Source of the DNA: Holacanthus passer
Taxonomy: Eukaryota > Chordata > Actinopteri > Pomacanthidae
NCBI GenBank assembly: GCA_025331565.1
Contig: JAFREQ010000130.1
Span: 1,927,001 to 1,991,000 of the forward strand
Length of the DNA: 64,000 nt
Direction of reading: 5' to 3'
Shown here one piece after another: positions 47,604-60,000 of this stretch. A model generated the notes under the pieces. It was given only the letters and a program-made list of their open reading frames with translations. It was not told where the DNA came from and made no database searches. How positions within the stretch are numbered: the stretch's first letter is position 1; each line of letters opens with the position of its first letter. The translations under genes and the position numbers were made by a program.

Positions 47604-49278
47604 ACGCGCAGCCTGGCCGACTCCCTGCAGGGCTCGTTGTGAGTGGGTGAGCATCAGGCCCCGTTACTGTCTTCTGGGCTGATGGTCCTACGATCACTTG
47701 CAGCGAGGACATGGCTTGCCCCAGCCACACACACACACACACACACACACACGCTTGCCCTCAGCACAAGAAAAATGCCCAAAAACACACACACACTTGC
47801 TCACACTCAGACACACATTTACACTCAGACTACATCAGACTACTCATGTTGAGCTGTAACATGCGTGCACGCACACACACATTCCCACATTTCTCAGTTT
47901 CTCATTACAGAACCAGTTGTTACTCCTGCTCTCTTCAGCCTCTGTCCTGAGGTCTGGAAGTCTTTATACTGTAGCTCCCGCAGCCCTTCATCACCTCCAC
48001 CTCCTTCACTTCCACTCAGTGCTTCACATCCCTTCAGGACATCCATACAGCCAGACAACACCGAGCTCCCTGCAAACCGCCAGTATAGCTGCTGCTGAAC
48101 CATCCCACGCTCTCTTTACCAGAAGACCCCAAAGCCACGACACACTTCCTCCTGCTTCTCTGCTATGTGTGCCTGGAAATCCTGTTAACCCTCATCTCAC
48201 TGCCAGCCATGTTCAGTGCTCCTCATCAACCCCCTCCCCCCCTTTTTTTTGGAATTTAAACTTGAGATGCTCACTGAAGCCAGTGGAAGCCCCCCGGGTG
48301 GATGGTTGTCTAATCAAGGGTGGCAAATTGGATCAGACCTCAAAAAATGAATTGAAACACCCTCCTAAAAGGAATAAAAGAAGAATATATAGCTGTATTA
48401 ACTTTCTATTTCCTCTAGAGCATTGAGAATTGGTTTCGTATCAGAACCGATTTCAAATTTAAGGGAATCTTGAACTCACTACGAAACATTCACTTTTTGA
48501 TTTTTTGGAAACAAAGTGTATGTTGTTGCTTATGCTTTCACCATATTTTGGTTTCTTTCTTTACCAAAGTAATAAACCACAAGTAGAATCAAGTTTCAAG
48601 AACTAAAATCAATAAGCAGAAACAGAAACAATGAAATGTAAACTCAGTTTCTAGCCATAATTTGCTGTGATTATAATCATGACAGACACCAACATGGGTC
48701 TAAATGTATTTCAAACAACAGATTTTCAACAGATCAATTGACATGAACCATTAACCATCTGTTGGCTTAATTTACATTTGAATTGTAGAAAATCTGAACA
48801 TTTGTATGAAAGTGAGATCTGCAAATCTTTGATGCAGATATTCATTCATTCAGATGTGTTTGCCTAATGTGACACATAGTAAGGGAATTCAAACTCCCCA
48901 GATATACCTACATGGCAAAATCCATTAAACATCCTTTTATAGACTTATTAATGATAAAACACTGTGTTTAGTATAATCTGTCGGGACAAATTACAGCACC
49001 AAATATGTGCTAGTAAAACATTTGTGTAGCATCTTGTATCACTCTGTATAAAGGCTTCATGAAGGCTTCATGAAGCTGTTAAAAAACTGAGCTCGAGTGT
49101 CAGCGTGCTGTCGTCTGTTGTTTGCCTGCCTCTCCGGCCCTGTTTGTTTGTGTGCCATCATTAGTCATCATCGCTCAGTTCAAACGGAGCTCTGAGCAGC
49201 CGCTCCCCCCGCAAGACAGACAGCACAGGACCAAGAGAAATCCTGTCTGGCCCAGTGCCGATGCAGAGTGATGTCATC

Positions 49279-49331
<53 letters not shown>

Positions 49332-52300
49332 CCAGTCACACAAAGCAAATGTGCACTCACGAGGCGCCGTGGGACATTACTCCCGCAAACATTCTCATGT
49401 GTGTGTTTGTAGGTGTGTGCATATATGTGTGTGTGTGTGGGTGAACATGTGCAGCCAAATCATCATACATGTATTCGTAGTATGTTTTTCTTCCCTCCTC
49501 TCTCTCGCTCTCATTATTAAATAAGATTAAATGAATCATTTATGAACATTCGGGAGTGACAGAGGCAAGGGGCGAATAGAACATGAAGCGCACCTGTGCA
49601 TTTCGCCGACGGCACGTTGCATAACAGCAGTGTTTTTCCTCGCTCTTATAGAATTGCATTAGTAACAGCACTGTACTGGAGGCCTCCGCCCCCTCCCATA
49701 GTGACACACAGCGTCTCCCAGTTTTGTCAGCAGGCGCCTTATTGTACATGGCACGCTGTGTGTAGAAACAAACGTTCAGGTTCTCCAACTTACACACTCT
49801 GCTGCACACACACACATATTGACACACACCTGAGACACAGAGGAAGGTGACGGGTTATGGGAAGTAAATAGAGTTGGATAAATTGCTCTCTGGAGAGGCG
49901 AGTGGATCACATGGTGTGCATGATGTAGTTGTTATGGTTTTGGATGAATGCTTGTGCAAAGGATGGACAAGCCTGCCAAGCCGGAGAGGATTGTTAGAAT
50001 CCTTCGACCGAGTATTTTGTAAGCCCAACAGTGCTGTCAGCTGGAAGCCATATATCTACAAAATTACTTTTCACAAAAATATCTATTTTTTTCAAATTGG
50101 CAACTATAAGCTGGGCAGACAACAAGAGAAAATCTTGTATGCTTTAAAGTGGAACTTTTTACAGATTTTACACATCCAAGTCTGTATACAAGGACGACTG
50201 CTGAAACTCCAATTTCTGACACGCAGAATAAAGCGATGATGTGCATCATTCCTCTAAGCTTAGGCAAAGACATAGAAGCAAACACTATATCACTCTGCCT
50301 TGGCCAAATGCAATTTAAAATGAGATGCATTACTCTCTAAAGTTTCATCAAAAGTGGCATCCAAGATATCTGCCAGCTGTCCTGTCAGAGTGAGAATCAG
50401 AGTCAACTTAATTGGCCGAGGATGCTGACACGTACAAGGGATTTGACTCTGCTTGTCAGCAGCTGTCAATATACACTCACACAGTGCTGTGAACAAATTT
50501 ACTGTCAGATGCAAATACGGACACAACTTTGCAAAGACAAAATGGCTTACCAAAGATAAGCAGACATAAACATGAAGTATCGGCAAGTAGGTATTTAACA
50601 ACAACTAAACAACTGTGCAGCATCTCATAGTGTATAGGTGACATTGTTGGTGAATATCCAGGTCTGTGGTCCTGTTTGTGATGTGCTACAAACTCTTGTA
50701 AAGACTACTGGAATAGACACACGTAGACATTGCTACTATGATGTACGTACTGTGTATATTGGAATCACTGCCTGAATGAGCCAAAGCGCTATCCAGCTTA
50801 GGTTTGCAGCGGTATACCAGTTTCATGGTACACTGTGTGTTATACTGTAATACTGTGAAACGGTGATGCTTTCTGAGATGGTTATTGCATCATGACAATA
50901 CTAATCATACTGCTCCAACCCTAACTCTGACAATGCATCCATCCACACATCCATCCATCCATCCATCCATCCATCCATGCATGCTTATCCTTTGTAGGTA
51001 ATTCTGACTATGTTTAAACTTAAAACCTACTTTTTTGGTGCTTCCTATAAGTGAACTTTTGTTTCTACTGTCATTTTCCTATTACAGTGTCATATAGAAC
51101 TGCAATATTTCACATTTTCTATTTTCTACAATAGATCTCTTTTAATTATTCTTTTATCAGTTTCATATCTTTTTTTTCAAATTCTAAAGTAGTTAGAATT
51201 GACATTGTGTATGAAATGTTGACTCGAACACAACTGCTACTTAAACATCATTACTTAAAATTAGAAAATAGAAGATTTGCTGGTTAAAGATTCTCACCTG
51301 ACATCCATTAATGATACAGAGGCCACTGATATTATCGCACCCTTGTGCATGAAATGGGATCAGTAAAGCTCTTGGTGCCGTAATCACAAGCCTGCTTTAA
51401 ACCTGAACAGCTTTTTTGCTGTGATTAGTGGAGAAGTGCCTCACATTAATGGCAGAGAGAAGCTTTTGTCACAGACTACTAATTTGGGTTTTTTTGGCAG
51501 CCTTTCAGTCACAGACCTGCTTTCAGCCTATCACGGCCCCCGCTCTGATGTGTCATCTCTTCTCTTCTCTGCAGGTATGATTTAGACTGCAAGAGCGACA
51601 ACCTCTCTAAACACGTGAGTGTCTCCTTCACCTCAGCTGTTCAACAATCAGGCATGCATTCATGGAAATATGATAGAGCCAAATGTTTACCCTTCCAGTA
51701 CAATAGCAGCCTGATTTAAATTAGAATGTCAGGAACAAAGCCATTGTGCTGGCATTTAAACTCTTAAAGAAAAGACTAAGGATTTTTGTGACCCAAAAAA
51801 AGGACATTCAGATGCCTTTTACGCCTGAGAAACCTTTCTGATTCGCTTGCGTTTGTGTTTATTAGCAATGGTAATACAAGACTTAGACCAAGAACTAAGA
51901 CTTTACAGGCATTTACTCTCAAATGAAGTATCTTTGGCATTAGGTCTGTTTTTCAGGAGTCTGACTATTTTTCTAGCCTGTTCAGATTTGGATGAACTTG
52001 TGGTTGCCTTCATTTATTATCTTTGTGAGGTTTGAAGTCAGTTTCTCTGATCAGCATATTGCTCCTCTCAAAAGTCGTGAAACAGATATTTAATTTAAAT
52101 GTCTAGTTTGTAATTCATTTACCGTAACTTCTTCCACCTTGCAAAATACGCAGGGTTGGGAGCCCCTTTACTCTTTACTCTCATTTTTGAAGTTATAAAG
52201 TTTTATCTTTAATTCTTAGTTTTTTGCAGTTTCATGTTAAATGATGATATTGTTCTGGTGGTTTACTCATTAACTCATGTAATAATTATTTGCATTAATG

Positions 52301-55300
52301 TATAGATATAGGCCATGTGATTAAAATAGGTAGAAACATTTTGTAGCTTTGGGCATTGAGAGCTGATTTCAAGAGGGAGAGCTCATCAAAATGATCAAAT
52401 GGAAGATGGGAAAGATCATCAACAGTTTGATGGTCTTTTCAACTGTAAAACCCATAAATGTTAGAGACAAGTGTCTGCTGACAGGCTTTAATGAAGAGAT
52501 GAGATTTCATCAGCTTAGTCATTCCATATCAGATGTCTGTTTGGTCCTTTCTCAGGAGAGTCACTTTTTACAAACATCCTGCCACTGCTGATGATGGCGT
52601 GCAGGTTAAAGTTACTCCCAAACACGAATCAATCGCGCCTCTCTTGGTCCAGCTGTACCTCCATCAAGATTTATAACCTGTAACTTCACATTTCACTGCC
52701 CTACGGCCCCGTCCTTCACTTTCAGTTCAAACAGAAGCTCCAGCAGCACCCTGCTCCAGTTCTGTCTATAAACCTAGGCTGCATCTCCACCCCCAGCCCG
52801 CTCCCTATTAACCGGCTTCATACTCATTGCCAACTGCAGGCAGAGTTCTTTTCCTCAGCCCCAACCCCAGCATGCCCCCGGGCTTCTATTGAGAGCGCTG
52901 AGCAATGTGAGCGTAGCGACTCACTCTCAGCATGAAGGCTGAGGACGCTTGGATGCGTCCTGTCGTAGCTGTGGATGTGTGGGATTAGAGATCTGGCACG
53001 CAGTGATGGCTCCATTGTCCGGGCACAGTCCATCCCCTGTCGCATGGCTTTAAATAACAGAAAGTGTAGAAAAGAAAAAATGCACACAAGTACAGTATCT
53101 CTTTTGGCAGCTTCGGTGGCAGCGTTGGAGGATGCCGCCTTCCTCCCATCACAGCAGATGTTTTTCCATATGGTTTGCATACCATGAGCGGATATGGCTG
53201 TAGGGGAAGATGTGCAGAATCAGAGCATATAGCAATAACTAATTAAGGACTGGATATCCTGTTTCCTCCTGGATGAAGTGGATGATGCTTTTTCATCCTG
53301 GCAGGCGCTTGACACGGCCCTGTGCACAAGTCTTTATTTTACTCCTGTTTCTCTACACCAATATCCTTCCTACAAACAGGAATCTCATTTCAAAGCCTTT
53401 ATTTTCTTCTTTTAAACTTGATGCTTAGCAAATGAATCCAAGCAGGGAAATAGCTTCTTTGTTTGCAGGCAGTAATTAACTGGCTGTGTTTTCCCTCACG
53501 ACTATTTGAAAGCAGTCAGAATTTCACTGTTTATTCCCCTTAGTAAACGTTCTATTGCTAGTTAAGTGTTTTTTGTGACATTTTCATCTTTATTCTTTAT
53601 AAGTTGTGGGCCGAAGAAGAGTTGCCTGAGTTCACCTGTGGACAGTGATTCTCAACCTGGGGTTCGTAAATCTTGCAGTTGTGAGATAATGTTCCACAAA
53701 ATTATTTTTTTTTCAGAAGTTTACAGGGGAAGACTAACTATTCACAACTAATTTGCATACTGTAAACATCCTGCAATGAGGGGTGGTAACAGAAACTTCT
53801 AAAGGGGGTATGTTAGAGGCCTAATGAGCGGAGAGACTTTAAGAAGGAATGTAGGACTGGTGGAATTCAGCTGTGATCTTCTTCACTTGACGATACCCTT
53901 CCAACCTTTTTGTCCTGCCACCACTGAGACTGTAATTCTGAGGCACCTCAGCCTCTAGTCTTAGATTTCTGAGGCGTAGCAGGCGCTGGGTTGGGGCTTC
54001 CAGCGAGCAGCACACTTCTTATGGAAAGGCCAGAGCGTTTTTGTCATCTCTTTTTGTTTCAAGACCTCGGCTGGGGGAGAATTTTGCTCAGCACCGGCAA
54101 AGATCTTTGGAGCAGCTTTCTGCCCGCCGGACTCAGCACGGCTCATCTGTCAAGCACTTTTTAACACACACTCACACACACGTGCACGCATGCTTACTCG
54201 CGAACACATGCATACACAATCTGGTAGGGGAGGCCTCAGTATTGGTGCATGAACAATCATTCCTTGCCTGTTGTCAACAGACTTTTTATGCCCCTTCCCC
54301 TCTTTCTGCTTTGCTGGCCAAAGGCTCCTCCTCCCCAAACTGAATCCTCTCTTATGGTCACCCTGCAGTGATCAGCAAGGACACAGGATCTTCTGCACAC
54401 TGGGCTTAGAAAAGAGGAACACATTCAATACCAAACACACGGCTTTTAATTTTCTTAATTTGCTAGAACACAAACATTGAATTAAGCTGAGGAAGAACTT
54501 GAAATGCACCCTGTGTAGCAGCTATTCTTCCTTCTGTTTGTGTTCTTCATGCCTCTGTAGTGCTCCCATTCTGTGCATAGATTGAGAAAATACAATTTTG
54601 CTTTTTTGTTTTAATTGAACAACTTTTTTCCCACGTGTCTCTGTTGATCTGTATGATGGCTGTTTGTTCAGTCCGACTGAAACAACAGTTGATAACGTAA
54701 CTGGCTTCATCTCGTTTGTCTTGATTGACAAAGATATTATGATGACAAGTGAGAGAGCAGCTGCAACTACCGATTATTTTCATTATAGGTTCATCTGCTG
54801 ATTAAATTCTCAATTAATCAATAAATCTTAACAAAGAGATGACAGAGAGACGACAAATCTTGATAACAAAATGTCAAAAAACTGTGAAAAATGCCCATTT
54901 ATGATTCAGAGCCCAAGATGATGATGGTGATTGTTTATCTGACTAACAGACCAAAATCAGTGTACTGTCATATATTACAAAGAAAAGAATCAAAGCATCA
55001 CATTTGACAACTTGGAACGAGAGATTGTTTCACATTTTCCTTGGAAAAATGACTGAACAGATGAATAAAATAATCATTAAACAGTGAGATAAATGGTGTC
55101 GTGAAATTCAAAGAGACTTACTGAAACTACTACTAAAAATGTATGGGATTGTGAATTTTATCGTTATATGTGTCTATAATGTCCTAATATATATAATATG
55201 AAACTCTTCAGACTGGTTTGGTGTAGCACGGTTCATTTTTAAACAGTGGATACCAAATGAAGAAATATCCAGAACACTTCATAAATGTTTCTCTCTGCTG

Positions 55301-55458
55301 CTCATAGCTCTGCTCTTCCACCTCTAAATATTTCTGTATTTCTGTCAGGCGTGTTTACTCGTATGTTTTTCTCACATGCAGGACTTCCTCGGCCAGGCGT
55401 TCTGTACGCTAGGTGAGATCGTCGGCTCCCTGGGAAGCCGCTTGGAAAAACCTTTGAT
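30118..55458 (+). CDS. cpne8: cpne8 exons: N-terminus and C2A domain
   Basis: Six exons (30118-30194, 39049-39089, 44319-44365, 45067-45170, 51575-51614, 55382-55458) encode residues 1-128. C2A begins at about residue 14 (PATKVELTVSCRNLLDRDTF). Its calcium loops are visible: LLDRDTFSKSDP (loop 1) and YDLDCKSDNLSKHDFLG (loop 3), with the acidic residues kept. The domain ends GEIVGSLGSRLEKPL. The N-terminal leader is shorter than in human (Arg 26 here corresponds to about Arg 33). Confidence 0.95.
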
Positions 55459-56827
55459 GTAAGTTGCACACATACGGCAACTAACAAACAAACACTTTCA
55501 CTGCTATTTTAATTAGACACTATTGCATTACTCTAATCAGAGAGCCACTGTCATTAGGTGCCACAAAAAGCTGTTTAAGGACATGTTTTGATTTTAGATT
55601 CTCTTCCATTCAGTGGCATGAATTGAAAATCAGCATGTTATTTTAAGATCACTTGCCACTGTTTGTCTTTGAAGCGAAGAGAAGCAGGGGCATGAAAATG
55701 AGCCAAGATGTTGATGAAAGCGTACACTGTCTCCATCAGCCAAATGAGATGAATAGTTAAACAGCAGCAGGCCTAATGACAGACTGTAAACATGTTGAGA
55801 TGGTAAACAGCGTGTAGTGAAAAGGGACAGTTCACCCAAAGGGAAGATGTCAGTGGTGAGCTCCCAGCTCATTTTCTGAAGAAGCCTAAACTGAACTGAA
55901 GCCTCAACTGAAGCCTAAAGAAATAATCGGGGACATTTTCATATGAATAAATGTCTGACTTTTGCTCTCTATTGCTGATTAGTAAACCAAAAATTAAACC
56001 TTGATTAAACCTTTAACTAGTTCATGAATGATTTCACATTTGCTGCTCTTTGTGTGGTTGGTTAAGCTTGGAGACATCCTTTAGTGCACAGGAAGTCTCT
56101 CACTCTTCCCATGTTTCCAGTCACTCTCTAATATCAACTATCTAATATTGGAAAAAAAACAACCCTTTTTTAAAAAGTCTTTTTTAAACAGCAATTTTGG
56201 CATTGAGCAGTTAGCATGATCTCCTGTTACCCCTCTTCTGTACTTCTGTGTTACCCACAGAAATGCAAATGTCATCAACGAAAGGTTTCATGCCACACAT
56301 TTACACATTAAAATTGATACTTCTCTTTTTAGCTGGAGTTGTACTTAGTACTAACTGAACTGTCAGTAGCACTTAGTATCAAACATTTAGTACAGAAAGT
56401 TTGCACTAAAGGCTTGGTCATGTTTACTTATTCTCTGAGAAGATGCTGCCTGATATAAAACCTGATTTTAATAGTTTTGTTTTTTGTTTGGCACTTTATA
56501 CTCAGGGATTTTGGTGTAAAATTGTGTTAAATAATCATGATCTCAATATTGACCAACATACTTGTGATTATGATTTTGGCCGTAATCAAGCGTCCCTGGT
56601 TGTCTTATACTATCCCAGCTGTAACTCTAACACACAAAGCAGAGCTGCAGCATCTTCCTGAGCTTGAAGAGAACAATTTGTTGTTGCTTTTGTTTTTTCC
56701 TCCTGAGGCAGGGAGCCATCAGTCTGACCCTCTTCTCATCCCCTCACACACACTGGGCCAGTGGTGTCCAGTGTGTGTGGCTGTACTGGCGTCTACATCC
56801 ACGACTGTCTGTCTGTCTCTGTCTCAA

Positions 56828-56875
<48 letters not shown>

Positions 56876-56999
56876 CAGAATCAATGAGTGGTTGCAGCTG
56901 AATGGGCCTGCTGAAGAATGACACACAAGAAATATGATGTAAGAATGTGTTGCTGTCGCTGAGTTATGTAATCTGCCTGCAGTCATTCACTCAGATCTG

Positions 57000-57035
<36 letters not shown>

Positions 57036-60000
57036 ATACTGTACCAACGTGTTTTATTTTTAGCCGTTTTTTAGATACATGCAGATATTTTTAGATGTTC
57101 TTTATTTTTCTGTAATGCTTATTTGTATTTGTACAACTGTGTGTGTGTGTGTGTGTGTGTGTGTTGTGGACTCACTCCTCTGCCTCCAAGTGAAACAGAA
57201 AAAAAAAAAAAACCCCAACTAAAGTCAAAAGCATCACACTCCTGCTCAGTCGAGTGGAGGCAGATCACAAAAATAAACAGCAACAAAGATGACTGAGGTG
57301 ACTGAGATGACAATATGCTCCAAACAATCAAAAGAGTTCCATTGTAAGATTATGTCACGTTTTGTGGACAATATAAATTCAGTTCAGTGACTAAGACAAC
57401 ATTGCACAGCACAGTCTGTGTCACAGAAATCTGTCTTTAACTTTCTTTTGCTGCTGCTTTTGGGCTTTTTTGGCTTTGTCACAGTGCAAAGATTGGACCC
57501 AAATCCAGACTACGGAGGTGGAGCTGGTGCAATTCAAATTATTTATTACAAAAAAAGTCTGAACAGGAAAACAAATCCAACTGGGGGCAGGCAAGAAACA
57601 AAAGTCCAAAAACGGCATTGTGTTTAGTGGGTGTGTTCATTTTGTACTAGTTCATCCTTGAGTCAAGTGTTCCAGCCCTTCCCAGTGATTAGTCCTTGTA
57701 TTCTTCTAGAGTTTTTCAATTCTTTGCTTAGTTTTTTTGGACCTTGCCTGTTTGTGGACTTTTGATTTTGTTAATCAATACTGATCCATTTCTCCATTTT
57801 GGGTCGCGTTCCCTGTGTAGCATACATAAGGACAAACAGACATATATAGCCTAACATACTATGTATTCTTCCAAAATAAAAGCATGAATAAACCAAACGA
57901 GACAATAAATAAAAATGAAGAAAATACTGTGGAGAAATCTTGTGTATTTTAAAAAAGAATTTAGAATATGGTGCAGGCTTCATCAGTCTGGAATATAACA
58001 TATATTAGCTTCATCGCAAATATATGAGATTTTACGATATTGATTATCAGCACTAAAGGGTTTGATGTTTTCAGCCTCTCCCATCAGTCACCAGCCTCCC
58101 ATCCACTCCTCCATCTTTCAGTGACTCTCCTCTTGGTCTCTTTGCCTCTCTGACTCCATCCATCTCTTCCTTCTTCCCTCACTCTGTCTCTCCGCCATTT
58201 CTCCATCTGCCCCCTTACTGGGCCGTCTCTCTGCTCGTACAATGAATTCCTTTCACTCACTTCTTCCCTGTGTATCAAAGGATGGCCATGTGTCTCAGGT
58301 GACCGGGGGATTATCAAAGCCTCGCTTTAATTCATTTAATTCATCTGTTCAGTAACAATGTGTTACTGTGGGCTCTCTCTGTCATTACTGGACAGTACTT
58401 AGCCAAATGAAATTATCTCTCCTCTTCCTCGTTCTGAATCAAGCCCGGGGTCTGTGGCATTCATTTGGTCTATTTTTAGTGGTCAGTCTCCCTTGGCTTT
58501 ATTGGCTGAATGTTACGCTTCGTCAGCTCGGGATGTAAACAAACTTTGCTGCTGAAATGTCACTGGATGTGGTTACATTACTTTGATGTTCTTTTTTGAA
58601 GGTTTTTCTTTCAGCATTCATTAATATTCATTTAGACAATCAGGCAGTGAATGTGAGAGAGACTGCGGAGAAGAGAAATTTGATTCTCTGTCTGCAGGGG
58701 TCTCAGCTCATGGAATTTTACATTGTGTATTTTTTTCACTTTAGAGCATTTAAATGAGATTTTAACCACAGTATAATCTTACAGTCTCAGGGCGAACTGA
58801 CTATTATTGTCATTAATACTTTGCTTAATTTGCCTGAAACAATTTTATGTGGTGGATAAATGTCACATGAAGAGAAAGAAACAAGAAGTTGCTTTATCAG
58901 AATAGATTAGAATCTGTACAGTCATAAAGTGCATATAGCTATACTGTATATATAGTGGAATGAATGATACTATGATCTGACACTGTGCTGTTAAATATGG
59001 AGATGTATAGATGTAGATGAAGGGACACTGCAATTACAGTTTGCATGAAGCACTAAGCATCAGCAAACAGCCTTATATAGTACAAATAGCTGCGTAAAAA
59101 GCACAAGTTTTAGAAGGAGATGAAAGAAACCATATAAAAAACTGCTGGAAAAGGTTAAACATGAACTGTAATACAATATTTGCTGTTAAGTGGTTGTGTT
59201 TATACCCAGACAGATTTGCCCTGTAACTCTGGTTTGTTGTCCTACCTGTCACAAACTCATTGCTTGAAGCCTCTTGACTGCTCGAATGTAGTATGTGATA
59301 TAAATGGGAAAATTTTGTTTTTGTCTTTTTTTTCCCCAGTGGGATCCCGGGGAAGAAATGTGGCACCATCATAGTGAGAGCAGAAGAGCTGAGCAACTGC
59401 AGGGTACGAGTCCATTTGCTTCCCCTGTTGATTCAAGTAGAACTTTCAGACTTTTCAGAGACTTTCCTCTAATTAGCACAAAGTTCTGGTTTTTATATCT
59501 TACAAAGTGACAAGCCTGACCAATCTGGTCCTCCACATAGTTTAAAATACAAACTTTACTAAATTCGTCGTTTTTGACAAGTCTGGTTGTAATAAGGAGT
59601 TTTTGCCATTAAATAATCATTAAAATGCTGTAATCACTAATCGTTTCATACATACTTACAAGTTCTCCTGGCATTGATTGAACCCCTGACAAATCATCTA
59701 TGTTCATCAGAATAACATATTCAGAAGTTGTTTTCATGAAAAAAAAAATCCCTTTATGTCTAAAAATGACAGGATTGATTCATTAAGTGTGTGATGTATG
59801 AAACCCTGGCTGCCTGAATCCATGTTTCTGGGACATGTCATTGGTTCAGTGCAATGATGTGACTTGTATCATATGAAAACATCATACTGACATTTTAACA
59901 AGGTTAAAACACACACAAATACACTAATAAATACAACTACATACACTCAGTTACTATTTGATTAGGTCAGTCTAGATAAAACTAATGCAGTCTTCAGCCC

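Larger units (their letters stand above)
45171..51574 (+). other. cpne8 intron 4 (6.4 kb)
   Basis: Contains a GT run just after the donor (45199-45219), a decayed LINE fragment (45700-46035), dense TG/CA microsatellites (47090-47890 and 49281-49440), a fish repeat at 50391-50450 (AATCAGAGTCAACTTAATTG, then ACAAGGGATTTGACT), another at 50803-50935 (GGTATACCAG...GGTACAC type) and an ATCC tract. No supported exon. The short intron 3 (44366-45066) holds nothing recognised. Confidence 0.7.
55459..59339 (+). other. cpne8 intron 6 (3.9 kb)
   Basis: Contains three long TG tracts within 340 bases (56829-57164), a degraded fish repeat at about 57478-57780 (ATTGGACCCAAATCCAGACT...), and a pyrimidine-rich stretch at 58070-58260. 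No exon is supported. Confidence 0.65.

Noticed and set aside
47917..48426. 169-codon open frame on the + strand in cpne8 intron 4
   Set aside because: Composition is low-complexity Ser/Pro/His-rich, no domain or splice sites support it, and it follows microsatellite DNA. Treated as a chance frame.
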